Assembly (NCBI GenBank): GCA_016291475.1
Contig: JAEEXJ010000039.1
Coordinates: forward strand, 1 to 27,192
Direction of reading: 5' to 3'
Length of the DNA stretch: 27,192 bases
Origin: Lachnospiraceae bacterium
Lineage (GTDB): Bacteria; Bacillota_A; Clostridia; Lachnospirales; Lachnospiraceae
A program made the translations under genes and the position numbers. Under the pieces are notes generated by a model, which saw nothing but the letters and a program-made list of their open reading frames with translations, was not told the origin of the DNA and made no database searches. Shown here one piece after another: positions 14,840 to 23,229 of this stretch (positions are counted from its first letter, which is position 1; every line of letters starts with the position of its first letter).

Positions 14840-16668
14840 TCTTTTTCTCCGTTCATAATCAGTCCCTCATACCCGGCCATGAACGGGATCGTAAACATTA
14901 TAGGGAAAGCATACCTTGCATGCTTCATAAAACACGGTCCCGCCATACATACCAGAAGTGATATGAGTTGCACGGCATAAAGCCTCGAAGAGCCTTTGCG
15001 TCTTCGGATCAGAATAAACATTATCCAGGTCCAAAGTCCCGGACTCTGGAGCATTCCGAAAAATGAAATCCTGTCTATATATCTGTAAGCGAAAATAATG
15101 ATCTCGTCCGCGCCTTCAAACAATCCGGTTCTGGTAAACAGTTCGCTGTCGCCCTCGTATCTGACGGATGTGTCGGTTTCAGGATTGAACCATCCGTAAA
15201 CGCTTAGGAAAAAAGACTCGAAATACGTGCCCGGATGTTTAAAGAACATTCCGGTCCAGGTTTCCAAATAGTCGAAAACCACATCATTTCCCGCCCCCGT
15301 ATCGTAGTATTGCTTAACCGGATCGGAGATGGTGGGGTCATAGCTTTCGATCATATCCCTATAATTCCCGAAAAGCGCATTAATGCTTTCAATCTCTTCA
15401 GGAGTAAGTTCATCCTCATACCGCGTCATATAGAGTGCGGTCTGTTGCATAGGAATTGAGAGCATCTCTTTAAGCCCGTCACTCTGTGCACCGGTGTATG
15501 CCTTGATACCTGATGACAAAGCGGTATAGATGCCCAGGGGGAGTATGATCAGAACAATTGCCTTTTTAATAACATGTTTACTTACGGAATCCTTCAGCGC
15601 ATAAACACTCATAACAAGTCCGCTTACGAAGATGATTATGCTTCCGTTGTTCCTGCACATGCATGTCAAAAAAGCGGCAAGGATTATCTTACATACCGAC
15701 TTTCTATCCTCAAGAAACTTTTTCTCATCGTCGTAGAAAGAGATTGTAAGGAGTACATACCATATTACCGCGGCAATAAAGAAAACATCCTTGATCGCAG
15801 TGGTAACAATGTTCGAATAAATGGGGGACAGAACATACACTCCGAATACAAGCGTAAGAAGCGGTGTTTTTGCTCCCCTTTTCTTCAATTCCTTTACCGT
15901 CAGAGAAAGTGCGGATGCAAGTGCGATCTCCTGGAAAATGATCCATATAAACAATCCGAGATCATAATTTCCGAATACCGCCTTAAAAAGCTTAAACCAT
16001 GCACCGATCACTGCGGTAAGTACTATCGGATGATGACCCGACCAGGGCATCTCCCCGGTTGTCTGCATCATCTGGCCTATGAAATCCGCATTGTAATTCC
16101 CCGGGAAATTTAAAATAGTAACGGGCAGCCACAAAAGTATAAGTATCCAAAATACATTCCTGAAAATATGCTCATCGAAAACTCTGTCCAAAAACTCCGG
16201 ACCGTTCTCAAGGGATGAAGCCTTCTTTAATCCCGCTTCAAAGAGTGCAAAGAGAAGTCTGAATATCACTCCGAATCCCAGCGATGCAAGTGCACCTCTT
16301 ACAATAAACGGAAAAGTATCAAACACTCCCGAAAGATTTCCGAATTCGGACGCAGATCTTCCGAATACCACTATGAAACCAAGTGTCGTCGGCAGGATAA
16401 ACCCGCGCAAATGCTTTCCGAATTTCTCCCGGACAAAATAAATCGCAGCTCCGCACAAAAGGGAGGAGACGATCATGTCAAACTGATAGTCCCCAAGTCC
16501 CGAATAGATCCTTGCCTTTATCAGATCAAGACTTACTCTTCCGTATGCCCAGAAAGGCAGCCCTTCGGTAAACTTAAAAGTCAGCGCAAACCCTGCCAAA
16601 AGAGCGGACAGGATAAATCCTGCCGCATCCCGGGGTTTATTCTTTTGTCTCAAGACATTTTTATCCAA
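14836..16668 (-). CDS. DUF6020-like polytopic membrane protein, probable GT-C glycosyltransferase
   Basis: 610 residues with about 13 hydrophobic segments and a C-terminal soluble-looking stretch between the last helices. The block NYNADFIGQMMQTTGE (Asp195), followed by PWSGHHPIVLTAV (His212-His213), and a later RNNG are the landmarks I associate with the DUF6020 family in Clostridia. The acidic residue in an outside loop followed by a HHP element is GT-C-like, meaning enzymes that take sugars from lipid-phosphate donors. The start is TTG 16668, 4 bases after the preceding stop; the ribosome site is weak (GGGG, 8 bases upstream), so the exact start is uncertain. It overlaps the HAD gene by four bases. 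Function in glycan or polymer assembly is inferred. Confidence 0.85.
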   Translation of the reverse strand: MDKNVLRQKNKPRDAAGFILSALLAGFALTFKFTEGLPFWAYGRVSLDLIKARIYSGLGDYQFDMIVSSLLCGAAIYFVREKFGKHLRGFILPTTLGFIVVFGRSASEFGNLSGVFDTFPFIVRGALASLGFGVIFRLLFALFEAGLKKASSLENGPEFLDRVFDEHIFRNVFWILILLWLPVTILNFPGNYNADFIGQMMQTTGEMPWSGHHPIVLTAVIGAWFKLFKAVFGNYDLGLFIWIIFQEIALASALSLTVKELKKRGAKTPLLTLVFGVYVLSPIYSNIVTTAIKDVFFIAAVIWYVLLTISFYDDEKKFLEDRKSVCKIILAAFLTCMCRNNGSIIIFVSGLVMSVYALKDSVSKHVIKKAIVLIILPLGIYTALSSGIKAYTGAQSDGLKEMLSIPMQQTALYMTRYEDELTPEEIESINALFGNYRDMIESYDPTISDPVKQYYDTGAGNDVVFDYLETWTGMFFKHPGTYFESFFLSVYGWFNPETDTSVRYEGDSELFTRTGLFEGADEIIIFAYRYIDRISFFGMLQSPGLWTWIMFILIRRRKGSSRLYAVQLISLLVCMAGPCFMKHARYAFPIMFTIPFMAGYEGLIMNGEKE

Positions 16669-16672
16669 TACC

Positions 16673-17854
16673 TTAACCCCACATCATATATGAGACACCC
16701 ATGCACAGCCTTGTGAAGAATAAAAGGCCGCACCAGGTATGATATGCAAGAACAGCTCCGCATCCCGCAAGGTATGCTTTCTTAATTATGTTCTTATCGG
16801 TTTTGAAAATCTTAAGATCGTTTATCCAGGTGATAAGTGCGATACCGAAGATTAGGATAATGGTAAACGCATATCCCCAGCTGAAATTTGCATCCATATT
16901 TCTGGCTCCTTTTTCACTGAAAAGGAAATACTCCATATAGCCCGTTCCGGCACAGATCCATGCAAAAAGAAGGTATCTGTTTTTAAAGATATCTTTTATG
17001 TGCAAAAGAAGCATCATAAGAGGAAAAGCTATGGACAGGATGCTTACGATGGGCAGGTAACCGGTATGAGCACTCATGGCCACTCCCGGCGCTATCATAA
17101 TTCCGTTTCCGCCCGCACCCGCTTTAAAGAGTGCATTGTTCTGAAGTGTCATCACCGCCAAAGAAGGAACCACGGAGGAACCGAAAAAGACTAGTCTTCC
17201 GAATGGAGCTTTATGCCTTACAAGATCTGCAATCAGAAAGATCAGCATTGCAGGGGTGACCGCAAGAAAGAAATTAGGCTTGGCTGCGGTTGTAATTGTC
17301 AAAAGAAATGTGAAAAATAAATATGACTTAACTGTCAGTTTCTGAGTGATATTCTTCTCGATCCGCATATAATCCAGAATAGTCCATAGTCCGAGCCACT
17401 TCATCATCAGATAGGTGGAATTATGCCAGATGGAGGCGGCATGCATTCCCATATATCTTCCGTCGGAAAGCCCCTTTATATAGCAAGGCATGACTATGTT
17501 CAGAAGCAGCGCCAGTATAATGGCAATATTCGAATCCATCTTTTTATCCGAAACTTCCATTATCAGCTCTGCAGTAAAGAAAACCGAAAGAGCCGCAAAC
17601 AGTCCGAGAAGAACGGGAAGAAGTTCCAGGGTTCCGCTCTTTGCAAGTCCGATTATGATAAAAGATATGAGCGAATAGATAAGCCCGTCATCCACTGCAA
17701 GGCTGATATGTGCCGGAAGATCAGACTCATAAACCGATCCTTCGGTCCAGCCCATAAACTTGTAATACAGAAAAACACACAGCACGCAGTATACCGTAAG
17801 CAGTACCGCGGCCGTAACCTTATAAACTCCGGATGATCTTTTCTTATCAGACAT
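16673..17854 (-). CDS. Polytopic membrane protein, GT-C-like (tandem paralogue 2)
   Basis: 393 residues with about 10 hydrophobic segments. I do not recognise a named family. After the first membrane segment comes YESDLPAHI with Asp45, an acidic loop like those in GT-C glycosyltransferases. KPNFF, FSEKGARN and NFSWGY match KPSFT, YEKGERL and NFAWGY in the preceding gene in the same order, so the two are tandem paralogues. The ATG at 17854 has GGAGG 8 bases upstream and overlaps the end of the preceding gene by 8 bases. The next gene starts 4 bases after this one stops. Likely a membrane transferase acting on a lipid-linked sugar, but no catalytic assignment is possible from sequence. Confidence 0.82.
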   Translation of the reverse strand: MSDKKRSSGVYKVTAAVLLTVYCVLCVFLYYKFMGWTEGSVYESDLPAHISLAVDDGLIYSLISFIIIGLAKSGTLELLPVLLGLFAALSVFFTAELIMEVSDKKMDSNIAIILALLLNIVMPCYIKGLSDGRYMGMHAASIWHNSTYLMMKWLGLWTILDYMRIEKNITQKLTVKSYLFFTFLLTITTAAKPNFFLAVTPAMLIFLIADLVRHKAPFGRLVFFGSSVVPSLAVMTLQNNALFKAGAGGNGIMIAPGVAMSAHTGYLPIVSILSIAFPLMMLLLHIKDIFKNRYLLFAWICAGTGYMEYFLFSEKGARNMDANFSWGYAFTIILIFGIALITWINDLKIFKTDKNIIKKAYLAGCGAVLAYHTWCGLLFFTRLCMGVSYMMWG

Positions 17855-19058
17855 AGAAATATCCTCCGCCGTAGAGCATCACAAAGAAAGCAACTCCGCA
17901 GCCCAGATGCCATACAAACACCGCCCATTCAAAGACCAGCATCCATACCGGCTGCTTTTTCTTAACGGTATTTTCGATAAGGAGCATGAGTCCGGATACA
18001 AATACGAAGAATATTCCGTACATATATCCCCAGGCAAAATTACAATGCTGAAGTCTTTCTCCCTTTTCGTACAGACATAAGAATTCCAGAAATCCCGCCA
18101 TCATTACTTCCCAGGACAGAAGAAAGATCTTATTGTCTTTAAATCTCTTCAGATTCAAAAGCATCACCACTCCGGGAAATGCATTTGCAAGCATCACCGC
18201 AAGAACGATGTTGTCAGTATAAACACCCCATGCCTTTCCTATGGCAAATCCGATTCCGCCCTCATCTCCGGCATGTGAGTTCGAACCGAATACTCCGCCG
18301 AACTGGATCAGCAGCGTTATGAATGTGGGGATGGCGGTTGCAAGCAGACAGAAGAATTCCCTGGTCTTTTTTCCCTTTGACATGATCAGTCTGACGATCA
18401 TGTGCACCGCTGCAGCTGATACAAGTATAAATGTGAAGCTGGGCTTTGTCAGAGTCGCAAGCAGGAGAAAAACACCGAAGGTCACATATTCCTTAACATC
18501 AACATGGTCTTCGTAATATGTCAGGATATGAGCAAAGAGGAAAAAAGCCACGATAGCAAAACCTCTTGCCGCAAGATAGGTCTGATTATAGTAAGGGTTT
18601 GGGCTGTAAACCCCGAGATTTCTGAGAGTTATTCCCGGAAGGTAGATGCCCTTGGGAGGATAGAGCATCGATACGAAAAACAGAGCATAAGTAACAAGGA
18701 TTATGAATTCCTCATATGCCGTTTTGTTTTTATCTTTATCCGAAACAAGAGGTCCCAGATTCTTAAGCATGAAATATGAAAGAACGGCCGGGGATATGGA
18801 ATTGAGGATGGTAGCGGAAACGGCTGCCCCCATCTCCACTCCTCCGAACAGAGCAAAGAATTTGCCGAGCAGAAAATAAACCGGATAAGGGAAATCAAAT
18901 CCGCTGTCGATCCCCTGCATTTCCAGCAGGTATGCATCTACGTCAGAGCCGTAGACCAGATATTCCGTATGATAAGCCTGATTCCTGAAGAGCACAAAAA
19001 GAAGGTATGTGTACGACACAAGCATCAGGATATAAACAATCTTCGTTACCTTTCTCAA
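17847..19058 (-). CDS. Polytopic membrane protein, GT-C-like (tandem paralogue 1)
   Basis: 403 residues with about 10 hydrophobic segments and no named family that I recognise. The first outside loop carries YGSDVDAYL (Asp39, Asp41), and later landmarks KPSFT, YEKGERLQHCNFAWGY are shared with the next gene. The start chosen is TTG 19058, with GGAGG at 19068-19072 nine bases upstream. A longer frame from ATG 19085 is rejected because the predicted transcript begins near 19082. It is the first gene of a four-gene operon (two paralogues, DUF6020-like protein, HAD phosphatase). Acidic residues after the first membrane segment fit a GT-C enzyme, as inference. Confidence 0.82.
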   Translation of the reverse strand: MRKVTKIVYILMLVSYTYLLFVLFRNQAYHTEYLVYGSDVDAYLLEMQGIDSGFDFPYPVYFLLGKFFALFGGVEMGAAVSATILNSISPAVLSYFMLKNLGPLVSDKDKNKTAYEEFIILVTYALFFVSMLYPPKGIYLPGITLRNLGVYSPNPYYNQTYLAARGFAIVAFFLFAHILTYYEDHVDVKEYVTFGVFLLLATLTKPSFTFILVSAAAVHMIVRLIMSKGKKTREFFCLLATAIPTFITLLIQFGGVFGSNSHAGDEGGIGFAIGKAWGVYTDNIVLAVMLANAFPGVVMLLNLKRFKDNKIFLLSWEVMMAGFLEFLCLYEKGERLQHCNFAWGYMYGIFFVFVSGLMLLIENTVKKKQPVWMLVFEWAVFVWHLGCGVAFFVMLYGGGYFYV

Positions 19059-19067
19059 ATCCTTGAT

Positions 19068-19072
19068 CCTCC
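19068..19072 (-). promoter_or_regulatory. Ribosome site that decides the TTG start at 19058
   Basis: GGAGG on the minus strand lies 9 bases before TTG 19058. It is inside the longer frame that starts at ATG 19085, which has no ribosome site. Confidence 0.65.
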
Positions 19073-19088
19073 AAAAACATATCAAAAT

Positions 19089-19097
19089 ATTATAACA
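19089..19097 (-). promoter_or_regulatory. Extended -10 promoter of the membrane-protein operon
   Basis: TGTTATAAT on the minus strand is a consensus extended -10 element; start expected near 19082. The -35 position falls on the T-run of the MATE-operon terminator and matches consensus poorly, as is common for extended -10 promoters. Confidence 0.6.
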
Positions 19098-19111
19098 TAC
19101 ACGAAATCATT

Positions 19112-19137
19112 AAAAAAGCGGAGCCAAGCGGCCCCGC
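19112..19137 (-). terminator. Intrinsic terminator after the MATE gene
   Basis: On the minus strand GCGGGGCC (19137-19130) pairs with GGCTCCGC (19125-19118) around a GCTT loop, with one G-U pair, and is followed by six T. It lies 8 bases after the MATE stop and closes the trkA-trkH-kinase-ptsI-MATE transcript. Confidence 0.85.
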
Positions 19138-19145
19138 ACGTATTT

Positions 19146-20576
19146 TCAGGATGTCCGGATACCGATATCCGGTTCGTTTTTCGAATACTCTTCATATTTA
19201 TCATCCTGTTCCGTGTGCATATCTTCCCCGGGAAGACCCTTGAAGAAACCGATCAGAAACGGAACGGATATAAGTGCGGAGAGGATATCGGCACACATCT
19301 GTGAACACTGGATCCCCAAAAATCCCAAAAAAAGCGGCAATATAACAAGAAGCGGAATATAGCAAAGTCCCGACCTGAGCATGGATAGTATCGATGCCTT
19401 CCTTGCTTCCCCTATACTCTGGAAAAGCATGTTTCCCACAACGGATATGGGCTGGACCACAACTGCTATACACATGAACCTGAGTGCCGGAATTCCGTAA
19501 TAGACCACCATGTCATCATCCCTGAACACCCTTATTATCTCCGCAGAGAAAATAAAACCGAGAACGGCAAGTCCGGTCATAAGAATAGTTCCCGCTCTCC
19601 AGGTTGCAAAGCAGGCTTCCCTTACTCTCTTGTACTTACGGGATCCGTAATTAAATGCAGAGACCGGCTGAAATCCCTGCCCGATACCGATCATGGTGCT
19701 TCCTATGAACATAAGCACTCTTCCGTCGATGGTCATGGCCGCGATCGCCGCATCACCGTACGGCTTGGAGCAGACATTGAGGACCATGGTCGAAAGAGTT
19801 GCGCAAAGCTGCCTGAGGAGCGAGGGAAAACCCGTCTTCACGATCTCAAAGATCCTGCCAAATATCTCCGATGCGGGCAGTTTCAGATACGATAGATTAA
19901 TGGAGCTTATGGCTCTGTGTGAGAGGAACATATAAAGAAGTATCCCCAGACTCACTATCTGGGACACCATGGTGGCAATCGCCGCACCTTTTATCCCAAG
20001 GCCATAGTTAAACATAAGTATGGGGTCGAGCGCCATATTCAGTATGCCGCCGGATACAAGACCGAACATTGCAAAAAATGCCCTGCCCTCATATCTGAGG
20101 ACATTGTTCAAAACACAGCTCACCGCAAGAACGGGGCCTGATATCAATATGTACGTTGCATATGTTTTGGCATATGGGAATATGGTGGCGGTCGCCATAG
20201 AATTTATAAGAGCATCCAGGAAGACGAATCCCATCAGAGTAAGAAATACCCCGGACAAAAGCGATGCACTTACTCCCAGAGTCAGTGTCTTATCCGCTTC
20301 TTCCTTTTTGCCTGCAGCAAGAAGTCTTGCCACCTTAGAACCGCTCCCCTGACCGTACATAAATCCGAAGGCCTGGAAAACGGACTGAACACTCATTACT
20401 ATTCCGATGGCCGCGCTGGCACTTGTGTTGATCTTCCCGACGAAATACGCATCAACCAGGTTATATACCATGGTTATCAGCATACTTATGACAGTAGGAA
20501 CCGCAAGTGTAAACACCAGCCTTCCCGGAGGCGTCAGGATCATTTTTTTATACTGCCTTGCTTCGTCCTCGTTCAC
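19146..20576 (-). CDS. MATE-family efflux transporter
   Basis: A cation-coupled multidrug/metabolite exporter in the cytoplasmic membrane, 476 residues, about 12 helices in two homologous halves. The N-terminal stretch LAVPTVISMLITMVYNLVDAYFVGKI is characteristic of the family, and GMIGIGQGFQPVSAFNYGS-type sequence opens the second half (seen here as IGIGQGFQPVSAFNYGSRK). The start is GTG 20576 with AAGGA 4-5 bases upstream. The gap to the ptsI stop is 34 bases with no evident promoter, so it is probably the last gene of the trk operon. The substrate is unknown. Confidence 0.93.
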   Translation of the reverse strand: MNEDEARQYKKMILTPPGRLVFTLAVPTVISMLITMVYNLVDAYFVGKINTSASAAIGIVMSVQSVFQAFGFMYGQGSGSKVARLLAAGKKEEADKTLTLGVSASLLSGVFLTLMGFVFLDALINSMATATIFPYAKTYATYILISGPVLAVSCVLNNVLRYEGRAFFAMFGLVSGGILNMALDPILMFNYGLGIKGAAIATMVSQIVSLGILLYMFLSHRAISSINLSYLKLPASEIFGRIFEIVKTGFPSLLRQLCATLSTMVLNVCSKPYGDAAIAAMTIDGRVLMFIGSTMIGIGQGFQPVSAFNYGSRKYKRVREACFATWRAGTILMTGLAVLGFIFSAEIIRVFRDDDMVVYYGIPALRFMCIAVVVQPISVVGNMLFQSIGEARKASILSMLRSGLCYIPLLVILPLFLGFLGIQCSQMCADILSALISVPFLIGFFKGLPGEDMHTEQDDKYEEYSKNEPDIGIRTS

Positions 20577-20610
20577 TTGATCCTTCCGCCTTTCATATTA
20601 TTGATCATGA

Positions 20611-22302
20611 TCATTTCAATATTTCTTTTATACGCTCTACGGTCTCCGCTTCGAGCACAAGGGATGCAAGGCTCCTGCAGCTGGACATGGTAAGTCCGCG
20701 GACCGTCTTTTTGATCTCGGCTATTTTATACGGTGACACACTCAGATTTCTGACTCCCAGCCCCAAAAATACCGGTATTATACAGGGATCAGACGCTGCT
20801 TCGCCGCATACGGTAACAGGTATTCCCACACTGAGGGCCGCATCACAGATCTGCCTGACCGCTCTTAAGACAGCAGGCTGATATATGGTTACATATCCCG
20901 ACAATGCAGGATTTCCCCTGTCGGCACACATAATGTATTGTGACAGATCATTGGTTCCTATGGAAAAGAAATCGACTTCTCTGGCAAGTTCCTTTGCACA
21001 CATCACCGCAGCGGGTGTTTCCATCATGCACCCGAGCTTTATATCCTCACGATATGATATGCCGTGTTTTCCGAGTTCATACCTGCATCCCTCTATAAGA
21101 TGCCTTGCCTCTATGACCTCGGAAAGCGACGTTACCATAGGGAGCATTATATCGATATTTCTTCCTTTTGACGCTTTAAGGATTGCCTTAACCTGGATCA
21201 TAAAACCGTCCGGATCCAGAAGGCTTCTTCTGATACCGCGCAATCCGAGAGCAGGATTATCCGCATGGCTCTCGCTTTCAAGAAGAGAATCCGGACCTTT
21301 GTCCCCACCCACATCCATGGTTCTGATAACCGTATTCTTTCCCGCAAAAGAATCCGCTATCCGGGCATAGATCTCCTCCTGCTCATTCTCGGGATAATTG
21401 AGATCTCCGGTCATGAACAAAAATTCCGTTCTGACAAGTCCCGCTCCGTCTGCCAAAGCAGCTTCATCGGGAACATCACCGGAGCTTATATTACACAGCA
21501 CGCCTATCTCTGTTCCGTCCTTGGTCTTTACAGGCTCCGCAGCTGCAGGCTTTACACTTGCCACCGGCTTAACCTCAGGGATATATTTTCCTGAGTACTT
21601 ATTCTTTTCTTCCGCAGTGGGATCGATTATTACTACTCCGGATTTACCGTCTACAATACATTCTTTGTTACCCGATACATCATCAGGTGCATAAGGAACT
21701 CCGAATACTGAGGTGATCCCCATTGACCTGAGTATTACCGCGGCATGGGACGCTTCGCTTCCGCCGCGCATCACAATAGCCCTTACTTTTTCCGCCTTAC
21801 AGCTTACTATCTGTGCGGCAGAAAGCCTGTCTGCAAAAATGACATCTCCGTCATCTTGGGGATCACTGTTTTGGAGAGTGCCGCTTTCGCCTCCCATAAG
21901 AGACATAATACCGTTCTTTACTTCTTCAAGATCTTCGTTTCTTGCGATCAAAGTCTCATCGCCCGAAGTGTTGAGAATATCAGCATATTTCCGGCACGCT
22001 TCTTCAATCGCATCTTCCGCGAACATTCCGGAATCTATCAGTTCGAGAACCTCATCCGAAAGCACAGGGTCTCTGGATATCATGATCTGGGCTGAAATAA
22101 TATCCTTGCCTTCCTTGGTGGAGCTTTCCGATGCGATAGTTTTCATGGAACTTTCGTATTCCAAAAGAGCATCAAAAAAACGCATCCTTTCGAAGTCAGC
22201 GTCAGCCTTCTCCCGCTTTGTCTCGCCGGAGCCTGACGCAAACCTCGCACGGATACGTCCTATTACGATTCCATCTTTAATGGGTAATCCTTTATACTTC
22301 AT
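20611..22302 (-). CDS. ptsI: PTS Enzyme I, full length (PEP-protein phosphotransferase)
   Basis: A cytosolic kinase that takes phosphate from PEP and passes it to HPr, 563 residues, close to the usual 570. The HPr-binding helical region is present (about residues 25-145, including IISAQIMISRDPVLSDEV). The phospho-His is His186 in GGSEASHAAVILRSMG. The PEP-binding barrel has VRTEFLFM, RTMDVGGDK, NPALGLRGIRRSL, SIGTNDLSQY and active Cys in VCGEAASDP. An Ala/Pro-rich linker (KPAAAEPVK) joins the halves. The ATG overlaps the end of the phosphofructokinase-like gene by 11 bases, with GAAGG as ribosome site. No HPr or EII gene is visible in the window, so partners are elsewhere. It is the normal counterpart of the short Enzyme I at 10134-11519. 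Confidence 0.95.
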   Translation of the reverse strand: MKYKGLPIKDGIVIGRIRARFASGSGETKREKADADFERMRFFDALLEYESSMKTIASESSTKEGKDIISAQIMISRDPVLSDEVLELIDSGMFAEDAIEEACRKYADILNTSGDETLIARNEDLEEVKNGIMSLMGGESGTLQNSDPQDDGDVIFADRLSAAQIVSCKAEKVRAIVMRGGSEASHAAVILRSMGITSVFGVPYAPDDVSGNKECIVDGKSGVVIIDPTAEEKNKYSGKYIPEVKPVASVKPAAAEPVKTKDGTEIGVLCNISSGDVPDEAALADGAGLVRTEFLFMTGDLNYPENEQEEIYARIADSFAGKNTVIRTMDVGGDKGPDSLLESESHADNPALGLRGIRRSLLDPDGFMIQVKAILKASKGRNIDIMLPMVTSLSEVIEARHLIEGCRYELGKHGISYREDIKLGCMMETPAAVMCAKELAREVDFFSIGTNDLSQYIMCADRGNPALSGYVTIYQPAVLRAVRQICDAALSVGIPVTVCGEAASDPCIIPVFLGLGVRNLSVSPYKIAEIKKTVRGLTMSSCRSLASLVLEAETVERIKEILK

Positions 22303-23227
22303 CGAATACCTTCATTATGTCTTCATACCCGGGAAGCTTGCCTTCAAATACGGCTGCGCTTCCTGCAGCAACTCCGAGTTTAAGCGCATAACCCGGATCA
22401 TGTTCATCGAGGAATCCCTTGATAAATCCGGCAGTCATCGAATCACCCGCACCGAATGCACCCAGTGCTTTTCCGGCAGGAGCCTTGCACTTATGAACAT
22501 CACCGTTCTTATCAAGAAGCAGAGCACCGTCTGCCCCCATAGATACTATAACATTCTCAGCGCCTTCTTTGTGAAGTTTTTCTGCCTCTTTTATGATATC
22601 TTCGACAGATTTTAATTCCTTTCCCGAAGCCTGGCAGAGTTCTTCGAGATTAGGCTTGATGAGGAAGGGCTTAAACTTCAGAGCCTTCTTAAGTCTGTCG
22701 CCCGTCATATCCACTACGATCTTAACGCCTTCGGGCACGGATCTTAAGATCCTCTCAAGAGTATCCTCAGGTGCCTTGGCAGGCATACTGCCCGCAATAA
22801 CAAGGAAATCCTCGTCGGTCAGTTTCTCTATTTTCTCGCAGAGTTCTTCAACCGACTCGTCCTCAACCAAAGGTCCCGCAGCATTAAGTTCGGTCTCTTC
22901 GTATCCGCGCTCAGCCTCATCTTCAAAAGGGGTTCTGATCTTAACATTGATACGGCTTATTCCGTTCTTGTAAGGAAGCATGATAAAACCGGTACGGATT
23001 CCGATGCTTCTTAATGTTCCTTCGATCTCATCTCCGGTGGCGCCTGCTATAAATCCGAGAGCCCTTGAGGGAACATCCAGATTCTTCAGCACAACGGAAA
23101 CATTGATTCCCTTACCGCCCGCACGAAGTTCTTCCCTGCCGGATCTGTTTGTGCCGCCCTTTTTAAGGTAAGCAGAAGGATACATTACATAGTCAAGGGA
23201 CGGGTTCAATGTAAGAGTGTAGACCAT
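22292..23227 (-). CDS. fruK: PfkB-family hexose-phosphate kinase, probable 1-phosphofructokinase
   Basis: Phosphorylates fructose-1-phosphate (or tagatose-6-phosphate in LacC relatives) with ATP in the cytosol. 311 residues, normal for the family. The sugar-binding block AGGKGINVSVVLKNL (GGKG at 37-40) and the anion-hole/catalytic motif GAFGAGDSMTAGF with Asp262 are intact. The N-terminal MVYTLTLNPSLDYVMY is typical of FruK/LacC. The ATG at 23227 has GGAGG upstream and lies 2 bases after the trkH stop; its end overlaps ptsI by 11 bases. Pairing with ptsI supports a role in PTS sugar metabolism, and FruK is the likeliest identity, but LacC-like specificity is not excluded. Confidence 0.88.
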   Translation of the reverse strand: MVYTLTLNPSLDYVMYPSAYLKKGGTNRSGREELRAGGKGINVSVVLKNLDVPSRALGFIAGATGDEIEGTLRSIGIRTGFIMLPYKNGISRINVKIRTPFEDEAERGYEETELNAAGPLVEDESVEELCEKIEKLTDEDFLVIAGSMPAKAPEDTLERILRSVPEGVKIVVDMTGDRLKKALKFKPFLIKPNLEELCQASGKELKSVEDIIKEAEKLHKEGAENVIVSMGADGALLLDKNGDVHKCKAPAGKALGAFGAGDSMTAGFIKGFLDEHDPGYALKLGVAAGSAAVFEGKLPGYEDIMKVFDEV

Positions 23228-23229
23228 TT

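Noticed and set aside
20602..20613. TGATCATGATCA palindrome at the end of ptsI
   Set aside because: It overlaps the stop codon, has low complexity and no supporting structure or tail; likely chance.
21713..22615. 300-codon open frame on the plus strand
   Set aside because: Antisense to ptsI and the fruK-like gene, Ser/Ile-rich shadow composition, no start signals.
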